Positions 17,475 to 26,040 of a DNA stretch of 64,000 nucleotides are shown here, one piece after another (positions within the stretch are counted from its first letter, which is position 1; each line of letters starts with the position of its first letter). Where the stretch lies: assembly GCF_019050325.1 (NCBI RefSeq), contig NZ_VOMB01000024.1, forward strand, positions 145,605 through 209,604. The letters run 5' to 3'. The position numbers and the translations under genes were made by a program. The notes below the pieces were generated by a model that was given only the letters and a program-made list of their open reading frames with translations, made no database searches and had not been told where the DNA came from. The DNA comes from [Mycobacterium] fortunisiensis (GTDB lineage Bacteria > Actinomycetota > Actinomycetes > Mycobacteriales > Mycobacteriaceae).

Positions 17475-17921
17475 TCACCGGGTGAAGAAACCGTTGGCGT
17501 CCTTGCGGTGCAGCAGGTACACCCCGCCGGCGATCAGGACCGAGCCGACGATGGCGGTGACGGCGTAACCCACCGCGGCCGCATCCTCACGTTCACCGGT
17601 CAGCAGACTGCTGATCGCATGCAGCATCGATACGAGTCCGCCGCTGGTCAGCAAGGTGCGGGCCCATCGGTAGCCCTGCCGCATGAGCAGGAGGAAGGCC
17701 ACCACGATCGAGGTCAGCACCACGACGAACATCGCCGAGAACACCACGGTCACCGAGCGCTGCACGCCGGTGCCGGTGCCGGTGCCGGTGCCGGTGAACA
17801 GGTCGATCAGATAGCCGAGCACCATCAGTACCAGCGCCGCCGTCCACAGCCAGAATCCGGTGTCGACGTCGTCGGGACGTTCGGCCGGGTCCGGGTGTGG
17901 TTCGCCGCTCGGGTCCGTCAC
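17475..17921 (-). CDS. Integral membrane protein translationally coupled to hemB
   Basis: A 148-residue protein with four helices (about residues 24-44, 58-80, 85-105 and 115-138). The acidic/proline-rich N-terminus PSGEPHPDPAERPDD is followed by FWLWTAALVLMVLGYLIDLF and then a Thr-Gly run produced by a hexanucleotide repeat. GTG 17921 overlaps the hemB stop by four bases (GTGA). Function unknown; its coupling to hemB suggests a constant stoichiometry with the heme pathway. Confidence 0.7.
   Translation of the reverse strand: MTDPSGEPHPDPAERPDDVDTGFWLWTAALVLMVLGYLIDLFTGTGTGTGTGVQRSVTVVFSAMFVVVLTSIVVAFLLLMRQGYRWARTLLTSGGLVSMLHAISSLLTGEREDAAAVGYAVTAIVGSVLIAGGVYLLHRKDANGFFTR
17766..17795. repeat. 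Hexanucleotide tandem repeat (GCCGGT)x5
   Basis: Five perfect copies inside the membrane protein gene after hemB; on the coding strand they give an alternating Thr-Gly run between the first two helices. The frame is kept whatever the copy number. Confidence 0.9.
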
Positions 17922-18898
17922 GCCAGCCAACCGGCCACATCGGCCGCCCAGTAGGTCAGCACAATGTCGGCGCCGGCCCGCCGGATCCCGGTCAGTGACT
18001 CCAGCGCCGCCGAGCGCAGGTCGATCCAGCCGTTGGCGGCGGCCGCGCAGATCATCGAGTACTCACCTGAGATCTGGTATGCCGCAACGGGTACCGGTGA
18101 GATGTCGGCCGCGGCGCGCACCACGTCGAGGTAGCTCATCGCGGGCTTGACCATCACCATGTCGGCGCCCTCGTCGATGTCGAGTTCGATCTCGTGCACG
18201 GCCTCGCGGATGTTGCCCGGATCCTGTTGGTAGGTACGACGATCGCCGACGAGGCTGGAGGAGACCGCTTCGCGGAACGGGCCGTAGAACGCCGAGGCAA
18301 ACTTGGCGGCGTAGGCCAGGATCGCGACGTCGGCGTGCCCGGCGGCGTCCAGCCCGTCGCGAATGGCGGCCACCTGACCGTCCATCATGCCGCTGGGCCC
18401 GACCACGTGCGCACCCGATTCCGCTTGTGCCACAGCGAGTTCCACGTAGCGGGCATTCGTGGCGTCGTTGTCAACTCTGCCGGCCCGGTCCAATACCCCG
18501 CAGTGTCCGTGGTCGGTGAACTCGTCGAGGCAGGTGTCGGCCATCAGCACGGTGGCGTCGCCGAGGTCCTTGGCCAGATCCCGCAGCGCCACGTTGAGGA
18601 TGCCGTCCGGATCGATACCCACCGCGCCCGTCGGATCCTTGTCCTCGTCGCGGGGCACGCCGAACAACATCAGCCCGCCCACGCCCGCGGCCACCGCGTC
18701 GGCGGCCGCCTGCCGCAGCGAATCGCGGGTGTGCTGCACCACGCCGGGCATCGAACCGATGGGGCGCGGTTCCGACAGACCGTCGGCGACGAACATCGGC
18801 AGCACCAGGTGCTGCGACTCCAGGGTCGTCTGGGCCACCAGACGACGTATCGCCGGGGTGGAGCGCAGGCGACGGGGCCGGTGCCTCGGAAACGCCAC
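17918..18898 (-). CDS. hemB: Delta-aminolevulinic acid dehydratase (porphobilinogen synthase)
   Basis: A 326-residue cytosolic enzyme that condenses two 5-aminolevulinates to porphobilinogen. The active-site lysines are in AYAAKFASAFYGPF and MVMVKPAMSYLD. The metal-site segment TCLDEFTDHGHCG has Cys-x-Asp-...-Cys where fully zinc-type enzymes have three cysteines, as in other actinobacteria. AGGAGG precedes GTG 18898 by seven bases, so the longer open frame to 18997 is rejected. It follows hemD after a 105-base gap that holds a long palindromic repeat. Confidence 0.96.
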   Translation of the reverse strand: MAFPRHRPRRLRSTPAIRRLVAQTTLESQHLVLPMFVADGLSEPRPIGSMPGVVQHTRDSLRQAAADAVAAGVGGLMLFGVPRDEDKDPTGAVGIDPDGILNVALRDLAKDLGDATVLMADTCLDEFTDHGHCGVLDRAGRVDNDATNARYVELAVAQAESGAHVVGPSGMMDGQVAAIRDGLDAAGHADVAILAYAAKFASAFYGPFREAVSSSLVGDRRTYQQDPGNIREAVHEIELDIDEGADMVMVKPAMSYLDVVRAAADISPVPVAAYQISGEYSMICAAAANGWIDLRSAALESLTGIRRAGADIVLTYWAADVAGWLA

Positions 18899-18930
18899 AG
18901 CCAAGCCTCCTTCTCGTTGTCCCCTTATCC

Positions 18931-18995
18931 GCCGAAACCGCATTCCAGCAGAAGAAGTTCGAGTACCAGCCTGCCGGAATGTCGTTTCGACCGGC
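18931..18995. repeat. Dispersed long palindromic element, copy A
   Basis: Left arm GCCGAAACCGCATTCCAGCAG (18931-18951, written here in two overlapping parts of at most 20 bases: GCCGAAACCGCATTCCAGCA plus G) and a right arm at 18971-18990 that is its imperfect inverse. The loop contains AAGT and CGAGT. The same element, with better-paired arms, lies at 58813-58875. Here it sits between hemD and hemB and could fold in the transcript. Confidence 0.75.
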
Positions 18996-19003
18996 ACGGT
19001 TCC

Positions 19004-20683
19004 CTACCGGCGGCGGCTCTTCTTCCGCGGCGGGGGCAGCGCACCCTCGGCGCGCAGCCGTGCGGCATGCTCGGCGAGCGCGTCGACCAGCGGCCCCACG
19101 GCAGCGGTCTCCGGCTGCACGTCCACCCGCAGGCCGAACTCGGCGGCAGTCTCCGCGGTCTTCGGACCGATGCAGGCCACGATGGTCCGGGCGTGCGGCT
19201 TGCCGGCGATACCGACCAGGTTGCGCACCGTCGAGCTGGAGGTGAAGCAGACCGCGTCGAACCCGCCGGTCTTGATCATCTCGCGGGTCTGCGCCGGCGG
19301 CGGAGCGGCCCGCACCGTGCGGTAGGCGGTGACGTCCTCGATCTCCCAGCCGCGCTCACGCAAGCCCTCGGCCAGGGTCTCGGTGGCGATGTCCGCCCGG
19401 GGCAGCAGCACCCGGTTCACCGGATCGAAAACCTCGTCGAACGGCGGGAACTCCTCCAGCAAGCCCAGCGAGGACTGCTCACCCGAGGGCACCAGCTCGG
19501 GGTTGATCCCGAAGGCCCGCACCTTGTCGGCGGTGGCCTGCCCGACGCAGGCGATCTTCACCCCGGAGAACGCCCGCGCGTCCAGACCGAACTCGTTGAA
19601 CTTCTCCCACACCGCGCGAACCGCGTTGGTGGAGGTGAACACCACCCACTGGAAGCGTCCGTCGACCAGGCCCTTGACCGCGCGCTCCATCTGCGCGGGG
19701 CTGCGCGGCGGCTCGACGGCGATGGTCGGCACCTCGATGGGCAGGGCGCCGTGGCCCACGAGCCGATCACTCATCTCGCCGGCCTGATCCTTGGTGCGCG
19801 GCACCAGCACGGTCCAGCCGTACAGGGCGCGGCTCTCCCACCAGTTCAGCTTGGCCCGGTTGGCCACGGTCTTGCCGATCGTGACGACCAGCGGGCCGGT
19901 GAGCGGACCGGCCAGCTCGCTGCCGGCCGGCTTCTCCAGCACGCCCTTGTCGAGCAGACCGCCCAGCGTGGTCTCCACCGACCGCTGCTGGCAGGTGGTA
20001 CCGCTGGCGGTCACCACCGCCGGGGTGCTCTCGACCAGCCCCTGCTCGATCAGGGTGCGGGCGGCTTCGGGCAGGTGCGACGCCGTCGCGTGCAGGATCA
20101 GCGGCCCCGGCGCGGCGGCCAGCGCCGCCCAGTCCACGTCACCCCGGACATCTGCCACGGTGTGCGAGGACCCCAGCGGCAGGCCCGCGTAGGTCGGCAC
20201 CGCGCTGGTGGCGGGCAGCCCGGGGACGATCTCGAAGTTCACGTGGCTCTTGGCCAGCGCACCGATCTCGGTGATGACGGCATCCACGGACAGCGGGTCA
20301 CCGGCGACCAGGCGCACCACGTCGTAGCCGTGACGGGCCTCGGCGACCAGCGTCTTGGCCACCTCGGCAGGATCGCCGAGGGCGGGGCGGATCTCGGGCC
20401 CACCGGGGATGACGGCGGCCTGCTCGTCTGCGGGACTGGCAGTCGCCTCGGCACCTGAGGCGTCAGCGGCCTTGGCCGGCTCGGCCGGGGCCGGGCCGGA
20501 CGCCGGCGGCAACTCGGTGCCGATCAGGGCCAGTACGGCTTCGGGAACGTCGGGATCGGTGAACACCAACTCGGCGTGCGCCAACACTGATTGCGCCCGC
20601 GCCGTCAGCAGCCCCGGATCGCCCGGGCCCGAGCCCACAAATGTGATGCGGCCGGGCTTCGCCTTGCGGCCTCGCATGGTCAT
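19004..20683 (-). CDS. hemD: Bifunctional uroporphyrinogen-III C-methyltransferase / uroporphyrinogen-III synthase
   Basis: A 559-residue fusion. Residues about 10-265 are a CobA/CysG-like methyltransferase domain (FVGSGPGDPGLLT, LVAGDPLS, VTIGKTVA) that makes precorrin-2 from uroporphyrinogen III. An Ala/Glu/Pro-rich insert lies at about residues 58-92. Residues about 285-535 are the HemD synthase domain (VVFTSTNAVRAVW, KIACVGQATADKV, VCFTSSSTVRNL). The fusion is usual in actinobacteria and links heme and siroheme/B12 branches. ATG 20683 overlaps the hemC stop by four bases. The C-terminus is basic (RKKSRRR). Confidence 0.93.
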   Translation of the reverse strand: MTMRGRKAKPGRITFVGSGPGDPGLLTARAQSVLAHAELVFTDPDVPEAVLALIGTELPPASGPAPAEPAKAADASGAEATASPADEQAAVIPGGPEIRPALGDPAEVAKTLVAEARHGYDVVRLVAGDPLSVDAVITEIGALAKSHVNFEIVPGLPATSAVPTYAGLPLGSSHTVADVRGDVDWAALAAAPGPLILHATASHLPEAARTLIEQGLVESTPAVVTASGTTCQQRSVETTLGGLLDKGVLEKPAGSELAGPLTGPLVVTIGKTVANRAKLNWWESRALYGWTVLVPRTKDQAGEMSDRLVGHGALPIEVPTIAVEPPRSPAQMERAVKGLVDGRFQWVVFTSTNAVRAVWEKFNEFGLDARAFSGVKIACVGQATADKVRAFGINPELVPSGEQSSLGLLEEFPPFDEVFDPVNRVLLPRADIATETLAEGLRERGWEIEDVTAYRTVRAAPPPAQTREMIKTGGFDAVCFTSSSTVRNLVGIAGKPHARTIVACIGPKTAETAAEFGLRVDVQPETAAVGPLVDALAEHAARLRAEGALPPPRKKSRRR

Positions 20684-21636
20684 TCTTCACTCCCGCGCTC
20701 TACCAACAGCTCGCGTGCACCCAGCTCGAAAAGCTCCGCCGCCACCGAGAGCCCAAGCTCTTCGGCCCGCTCGGGAGTCCCGATGCCGGACGCACGGATC
20801 ATGTCGGATCCGTCCAGCGTCGCCACGCAACCGCGCAACGACAGCTCCTCGAAGACGTTGCCGTCCTCATCGATGGACTCGACCACCTCGGCGATCGCGC
20901 CCACCGGTGCGGAACAACCCGCCTCCAGTTCGGCGAGCAGGATCCGTTCGGCGGTGACCGCGGCGCGTGTATCGGCGTCATCCAATTCCGACAGCACCGA
21001 GATCAGCTCGGTGTCCTCGGCTCGGCATTCCACCGCGAGCGCACCCTGTGCCGGTGCCGGCAACATCTGCACCGGCTCGAGCGCCTCGGTGACTTCATCG
21101 AGGCGTCCGATACGGGCCAGGCCCGCCCGGGCAACCACGATGGCGTCGAGATCACCGCTCGTAACCCTGTTCAACCTGGTATCTAGGTTGCCTCGTAGGG
21201 GGCGGATTTCCAAACCGAGACCCAGTGCTCTAAGCTGCGCGGCCCGTCGCGCACTCGACGTCCCGATCACAGACCCCGCCGGCAACTCCCCGAGCACCAT
21301 TCCGTCGCGTGCCACCAGCGCATCACGGGGATCTTCACGACGCGGGACCGCGGCGATCACGAACCGGGCGTCACGGGCGGTGGGCAAATCTTTGTAGGAG
21401 TGCACGGCCATGTCCACCCGGCCGTCGGCGATGGCCTCGCGCAGCGCGGCGGTGAACACCCCGACGCCGATCTCGGCGATCGGCCCCTGGTTGCGGTCCC
21501 CCTCGGTCGAGATGATCACCAACTCACACGGGTGACCGGCCGCCGACAAAGCGTCCCTGATGGTGCCGGCCTGCGTGGTCGCCAGCAGGCTACCCCGGGT
21601 GCCGATCCGGATTACCGTATCGCGCGTTTCTACCAA
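20680..21636 (-). CDS. hemC: Hydroxymethylbilane synthase (porphobilinogen deaminase)
   Basis: A 318-residue enzyme that polymerises four porphobilinogens. The dipyrromethane cofactor cysteine is in ELEAGCSAPVG (C241); other conserved segments are RIGTRGSLLA, VHSYKDLPT, GTSSARRAAQL and LRGNLDTRLN. Length is normal. It starts three bases after hemA ends and overlaps hemD (ATGA), so hemA-hemC-hemD are tightly coupled on the minus strand. Confidence 0.97.
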   Translation of the reverse strand: MVETRDTVIRIGTRGSLLATTQAGTIRDALSAAGHPCELVIISTEGDRNQGPIAEIGVGVFTAALREAIADGRVDMAVHSYKDLPTARDARFVIAAVPRREDPRDALVARDGMVLGELPAGSVIGTSSARRAAQLRALGLGLEIRPLRGNLDTRLNRVTSGDLDAIVVARAGLARIGRLDEVTEALEPVQMLPAPAQGALAVECRAEDTELISVLSELDDADTRAAVTAERILLAELEAGCSAPVGAIAEVVESIDEDGNVFEELSLRGCVATLDGSDMIRASGIGTPERAEELGLSVAAELFELGARELLVERGSEE

Positions 21637-21639
21637 GCT

Positions 21640-22995
21640 CTACTCAGTCTTATCGAGATCTGTTGTCATGAAGGGCAATTCGCTGGCCGCGACAGCTTCC
21701 ACGGCCTGCGGATCGAGCTCGAACAGCTCCCGCAGGGCCTCTGCGTAGCTGTCCCCGCCAGGTGCGCTGGCGAGTTGTTTCACCCGCACCGTGGGTGCGT
21801 GCAAAAGTTTGTCGACGACGCGGCGGACCGTCTTGGCCACCTCGTCACGGTGTGCCGCGTCCAACCCGGGCAGCCGGTTGTCCAGGCGCAGCAGCTCGGC
21901 CTCCACCACGTCGGCGGCGCGCTGCCGCAGCGCGGTGACGGTCGGGGTGACCTCGGCCATCCGCTGGCCGGCCAGGTAGTTGGCCACCTCGGTGGCGACG
22001 ATCGTGCGGGCGGCGTCGGCGTCGGTGGCCGCGGCCCGCGCCGACGGCTCGCGCTGGATCCGGTCCATGTCGACCACCCAGACACCGGGCAGCCCGGACA
22101 CCGCCGGATCCACGTCGCGCGGCATGCCCAGGTCACAGATGATCAGCTGGCGATCACCGGCGGTGGCGTCGCGCTGCGCCAGCGCGTGGTGCACGTCGGC
22201 CAGCGACACCACCGGGCGCACCGCGCCGGTGCTGCTGACCACGACGTCGGCGTCGGACAAGGCCTCGGCCAGCTGATCCAGCGACATCGGCCGGGCCTGC
22301 ACCCCCTGCTCGGTGAGGTTGGCGGCCAGGCGCTGGGCCCGCGGCAACGAGCGGTTGACGACGTTGACCCGCTCGATCCCGGCCCGCAGCAGGTGCGCAC
22401 CGGCCAGGGCGCCCATCGAGCCGGCGCCGATCACCGCGGCGCTGCGGCCGGCCAGCCCGCCGGTGAGTTTGGTCTCGGCCATGCCGAGCGCCACCGAGAC
22501 CACCGAGGCGCCGGCCGCGTCGATCCCGGTCTCGGAATGGACCCGTTTGCCGACGTTCAGGGCCCGCTGGGCCAGCTCGTGCAGGGTGCGGCCGACAGTC
22601 TGGTGTTCTTCGGCCGTCGCGTAGGCGCGACGCACCTGGCCCAGCACCTGGGCCTCGCCGATGACGGCCGAATCCAGGCCGCTGGTGACGGCGAACAGGT
22701 GCTCGACGGCAGCCTCGGCGTAGCGCACGTAGGCGTATTTGGTGAGATCGTTGAGCGACATGCCCGAGTGGTCCGACAGCACCTGGCCGATGACCGACAG
22801 GCCCCCGTGGAAGGCCTCGACCACCGCATACACCTCGACGCGGTTGCAGGTGGACAGCACCATGGCCTCGGTGACGAGCGAGGACCGCAGCACCTCGTCG
22901 ATGATCTTGGCCTGATCGGATTCGTCAGTGCTCAACTGTTCGAGAACAGACACCGGCGCGCTGCGGTGCGAAACCCCAAATAGCAGCACACTCAC
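21640..22995 (-). CDS. hemA: Glutamyl-tRNA reductase
   Basis: A 451-residue enzyme of the C5 pathway that reduces glutamyl-tRNA to glutamate-1-semialdehyde using NADPH. The catalytic cysteine is C50 in LSTCNRVEVYA; AVIGAGSMG is the nucleotide loop at about residue 189, and VVNRSLPRAQRLA follows. The C-terminal helix dimerises. GTG 22995 is the start of the conserved MSVLLFGVSHRSAP sequence. It is the first gene of the tetrapyrrole operon; the short gap to the glutaredoxin-like gene (22996-23061) must carry the promoter unless transcription comes from upstream. Confidence 0.97.
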   Translation of the reverse strand: MSVLLFGVSHRSAPVSVLEQLSTDESDQAKIIDEVLRSSLVTEAMVLSTCNRVEVYAVVEAFHGGLSVIGQVLSDHSGMSLNDLTKYAYVRYAEAAVEHLFAVTSGLDSAVIGEAQVLGQVRRAYATAEEHQTVGRTLHELAQRALNVGKRVHSETGIDAAGASVVSVALGMAETKLTGGLAGRSAAVIGAGSMGALAGAHLLRAGIERVNVVNRSLPRAQRLAANLTEQGVQARPMSLDQLAEALSDADVVVSSTGAVRPVVSLADVHHALAQRDATAGDRQLIICDLGMPRDVDPAVSGLPGVWVVDMDRIQREPSARAAATDADAARTIVATEVANYLAGQRMAEVTPTVTALRQRAADVVEAELLRLDNRLPGLDAAHRDEVAKTVRRVVDKLLHAPTVRVKQLASAPGGDSYAEALRELFELDPQAVEAVAASELPFMTTDLDKTE

Positions 22996-23061
22996 GGCGT
23001 CATCACCACGTTAACAAGGTAATCGTTTTCTCCCCTGCCCACCAAATTTCAGCCGGTGGCG

Positions 23062-23346
23062 TCATCGGCCGGTCAGGTCGGCCCGGAGCTGCTGCTCGTC
23101 GACTTCCCAATAGCTGTGCTCGGTTCCGTTCAGCAAAATCACCGGCAACAGGTCGCCGAACCGGGCCCGCAGCGTCGCGTCACCGGCGGCCGCGGCCTCG
23201 TCCACGTCCGTCGTCGCCAGCTCGAAGTCCAGTTCTTCGCGCAGCGCCGCCAGCTGCTGCGCGGCGCGCGCGCACATGCTGCAGCCGGCCCTGGTCAGCA
23301 ACGTCACCGTGGCTCGGCCGCCGGTCTCGGTCCGCACGTGCTCCAC
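23062..23346 (-). CDS. Glutaredoxin-like thiol-disulfide protein
   Basis: A 94-residue thioredoxin-fold protein. The redox motif is TRAGCSMCARA (CxxC at about residues 22-25), and the cis-proline is in LLPVILLNG. It matches the small glutaredoxin-like protein that stands before hemA in M. tuberculosis (Rv0508). It may reduce cysteine sites in hem enzymes such as HemA, but that is inference. It is divergent from serB1 with a 38-base gap. Confidence 0.85.
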   Translation of the reverse strand: MEHVRTETGGRATVTLLTRAGCSMCARAAQQLAALREELDFELATTDVDEAAAAGDATLRARFGDLLPVILLNGTEHSYWEVDEQQLRADLTGR

Positions 23347-23384
23347 ACCGCCAGTATCCCGGCGCGGTGACTTAGGGTGAAAAC

Positions 23385-24278
23385 GTGCCCGAATCCGGTA
23401 GTGCCGATGCGCTCGAACAGGAGCTTGCCGCCGAGGCCAGCGCTGAACTCGCCGTCACCGAACTCGAGTCCGACACCGACCCCGCCGGGGTGCCGGCACC
23501 GCCGCCCGATCTGACCGCCGCGGCGTTCTTCGACGTCGACAACACCCTGGTGCACGGCTCGTCGCTGGTGCACTTCGCCCGCGGCCTGGCCGCCCGCAAG
23601 TACTTCACCTACCGCGACATCCTGGGCATCGTGTACGCCCAGGCCAAGTTCCAGCTCACCGGCAAGGAGAACAGCGACGACGTCGCCGAGGGCAAGCAGA
23701 AGGCCCTGGCGTTCATCGAGGGCCGCTCGACGGCCGAGCTCGTCGAGTTGGGCGAGGAGATCTACGACGAGATCATCGCCGACAAGATCTGGCCCGGTAC
23801 CCGGGCGCTGGCCCAGATGCACCTCGACGCCGGGCAGCAGGTCTGGCTCGTCACCGCCACGCCCTACGAGCTGGCCGCCACGATCGCCAAGCGGCTGGGC
23901 TTCACGGGGGCGCTGGGGACGGTCGCCGAGTCGGTGGACGGCGTGTTCACCGGCCGGCTGGTGGGCGACATCCTGCACGGCACCGGCAAGGCCCACGCGG
24001 TGCGGTCGCTGGCCATCCGGGAGGGGCTGAACCTGCGCCGGTGCACGGCCTATTCGGACAGCTTCAACGATGTGCCGATGCTGTCGCTGGTCGGCACCGC
24101 GGTGGCAATCAACCCCGACGCCGCCCTGCGGGACGTGGCCCGCGAGCGCGGGTGGGAGATCCGCGACTTCCGCACCGCCCGCAAGGCGGCCCGCATCGGG
24201 GTGCCGTCGGCGCTCGCGCTCGGCGCGCTCGGGGGTGCCCTGGCGGCGGTGGCGTCGCGTCGTCACGACATTCGCTGA
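23385..24278 (+). CDS. serB1: HAD-IB family phosphatase, SerB1-like
   Basis: A 297-residue protein. The HAD motif I is FFDVDNTLVHGSS (nucleophile D50, acid D52), motif II is WLVTATPYELA, and motif III/IV is SDSFNDVPML. This subgroup has a C-terminal hydrophobic helix (about residues 270-290) that may anchor it. Annotated as phosphoserine phosphatase in mycobacteria, but HAD-IB proteins of this type can also act on lipid or glycerol phosphates, so the substrate is uncertain. GTG 23385 is used; an Ala/Glu-rich stretch precedes the catalytic domain. Confidence 0.85.
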   Translation: MPESGSADALEQELAAEASAELAVTELESDTDPAGVPAPPPDLTAAAFFDVDNTLVHGSSLVHFARGLAARKYFTYRDILGIVYAQAKFQLTGKENSDDVAEGKQKALAFIEGRSTAELVELGEEIYDEIIADKIWPGTRALAQMHLDAGQQVWLVTATPYELAATIAKRLGFTGALGTVAESVDGVFTGRLVGDILHGTGKAHAVRSLAIREGLNLRRCTAYSDSFNDVPMLSLVGTAVAINPDAALRDVARERGWEIRDFRTARKAARIGVPSALALGALGGALAAVASRRHDIR

Positions 24279-24376
24279 GCCGCGGTCCCGCGCTGATAAA
24301 CTTCCGCGGCGGGCCGCCCGACGGTCCCGCCGCCAGGCACTTTTGTGCGCCCAGCACACCGAACAGCGCAGGGAAT

Positions 24377-24913
24377 ATGAGCATCGCCGCAAACATCATC
24401 GGAACCCACTACCGGTACCCCGACTATTTCGAGGTGGGCCGGGAGAAGGTCCGGGAGTTCGCCTCCGCGGTCAAAGACGACCATCCCGCCCACTACTCCG
24501 CCGAGGCCGCCAAGGAGTACGGCCACGACGCGGTGGTGGCGTCGCTGACGTTCCTGGCGGTGGCCGGGCGGCGAGTGCAGCTGGAGCTGTTCGACAAGTT
24601 CGACATCCCGATCAACCTGGAGCGCGTGCTGCACCGGGACCAGAAGCTCATCTTCCACCGGCCGATCATGGTCGGCGACAAGCTGTGGTTCGACTCGTAC
24701 CTGGATTCGGTGATCGAGTCGCACGGCACGGTGATCTGTGAGGTGCGCGCCGAGGTCACCGACGACGACGGCAAGCCGGTGGCCACCAGTGTGGTCACCA
24801 TGCTCGGCGAGGCCGCCCATCCCGACGAGGCCGACGAGATCAGCTCGGCAATCGCCGCCAAGCGCGACGCCGCGATCGCCAAGATGATTGCCGGGCAAAA
24901 GTCCGGCGGCTGA
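24377..24913 (+). CDS. hadD: FAS-II (3R)-hydroxyacyl-ACP dehydratase-like protein HadD
   Basis: A 178-residue hot-dog-fold protein of the UPF0336/HadA family: YRYPDYFEVGREKVREFASAV, DDHPAHY, then IPINLERVLHRDQKLIF and GDKLWFDSYLDSV. By position next to the SerB1-like phosphatase and by sequence it matches Rv0504c, described as HadD and involved in mycolic acid elongation. AGGGAA stands just before ATG 24377; the open frame extends upstream but without homology. The mycolic acid cyclopropane synthase found next to it in M. tuberculosis is absent here. Confidence 0.85.
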   Translation: MSIAANIIGTHYRYPDYFEVGREKVREFASAVKDDHPAHYSAEAAKEYGHDAVVASLTFLAVAGRRVQLELFDKFDIPINLERVLHRDQKLIFHRPIMVGDKLWFDSYLDSVIESHGTVICEVRAEVTDDDGKPVATSVVTMLGEAAHPDEADEISSAIAAKRDAAIAKMIAGQKSGG

Positions 24914-24939
24914 CTTTCCTTTGCGCGAGCAGAAAAAGC

Positions 24940-26004
24940 TCAGCCGAAGAACATGTTTCGGCGGCCGGCCAACAGCCGGTACAGCGTGTGCTGGATGGTC
25001 TCGCGAACCTGGTCGGTCAGCTCGAAGGTGACCATCGGATCGTCGGCGGCGCTCTCGTCGTACTCCGTGGTCTCGATCGGCTCGCCGAACTGGATGTGCC
25101 ATTTCGACGGCAACGGCACCATGCCCAACGGACCGGCCAACGGGAACAGCGGGGTCACCGGGAAGTAGGGCAGACCGAGCAGCCGGGCCAACAGCTTGAC
25201 GTCGGCCATCATCGGATAGATCTCCTCCGACCCGACGATCGAGCACGGCACGATCGGCACCTGGGCCCGCAGAGCTGCGGAAACGAAGCCGCCCCGGCCG
25301 AACCGCTGAAGCTTGTAGCGGTCCTTGAAATTCTTGCCCAGCCCCTTGAACCCCTCCGGGAACACCGCGGTGAGCTCACCGTTGGCCAGCAGCCGGTGAG
25401 CGTCGGTGGTGCACGCCACGGTATGCCCGGCCTTGCGCGCGGCCTGCCCGACGAACGGCAGGTCGAACACCAGATCGGCGGCCAGCAGTCGCAGGTCCCG
25501 GTGCGCCGGGTGGTGGTCGTGCACGGCCACCTGGGTCATCAACCCGTCGAACGGCAGCACCCCGGCGTGGTTGGCCACCACGAGCGCCGCCCCGCTCTCG
25601 GGCAGGTTCTCGATGCCGGACACCTCGACCCGGAACCAGGACCGGAACAATGTTCGCAGCAAAGGCAAAAAGATTGCGTTGGTGATGTGCGAATCGAACC
25701 CGAACTCGTCCACCGAATACTCGCCGGTCATCCGGGTGCGGACGAAATCCGACGCCGCCGCGATCCCCTTGACGAGTTCGGAGGGCCCGGCGTCGGCCGC
25801 CGACTGACCCGAGGCGCCGCGACGCTGATCGATTTCGCGTACCACCGCGGCGATCTGCTCGGCCGAGGCGCGGCCACCCGGATCGGCTAGCACCGACGGA
25901 TGCCTGCGAGCGCTCTCAGATCGGGCGGCGGCGCGGCGCGCAGCCGAGGAACGATTCGAGTTCCCATGCAGCGGAATAACTTTCGCGTGAGGTTCACCCG
26001 ACAC
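24940..26004 (-). CDS. Lysophospholipid acyltransferase family protein
   Basis: A 354-residue protein. The acyltransferase motif I (NHxxxxD) is VVANHAGVLPFDGLM at about residues 140-154, the FPEG element is in TAVFPEGFKGLGK, and VPIVPCSIVGSEEIYP is the third block. The N-terminal 75 residues are basic and low in complexity. It matches Rv0502, which also lies downstream of the SDR epimerase gene. Membrane-associated glycerolipid synthesis is likely; the exact acceptor is unknown. Confidence 0.85.
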   Translation of the reverse strand: MSGEPHAKVIPLHGNSNRSSAARRAAARSESARRHPSVLADPGGRASAEQIAAVVREIDQRRGASGQSAADAGPSELVKGIAAASDFVRTRMTGEYSVDEFGFDSHITNAIFLPLLRTLFRSWFRVEVSGIENLPESGAALVVANHAGVLPFDGLMTQVAVHDHHPAHRDLRLLAADLVFDLPFVGQAARKAGHTVACTTDAHRLLANGELTAVFPEGFKGLGKNFKDRYKLQRFGRGGFVSAALRAQVPIVPCSIVGSEEIYPMMADVKLLARLLGLPYFPVTPLFPLAGPLGMVPLPSKWHIQFGEPIETTEYDESAADDPMVTFELTDQVRETIQHTLYRLLAGRRNMFFG

Positions 26005-26040
26005 GTCGATACCTTCTCCCCACCCCGGATAGAGCCAGTC

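Noticed and set aside
18194..20458. A 754-residue plus-strand open frame antisense to hemD and hemB
   Set aside because: It is the mirror of real genes with strong family motifs on the other strand. High GC makes long shadow frames.
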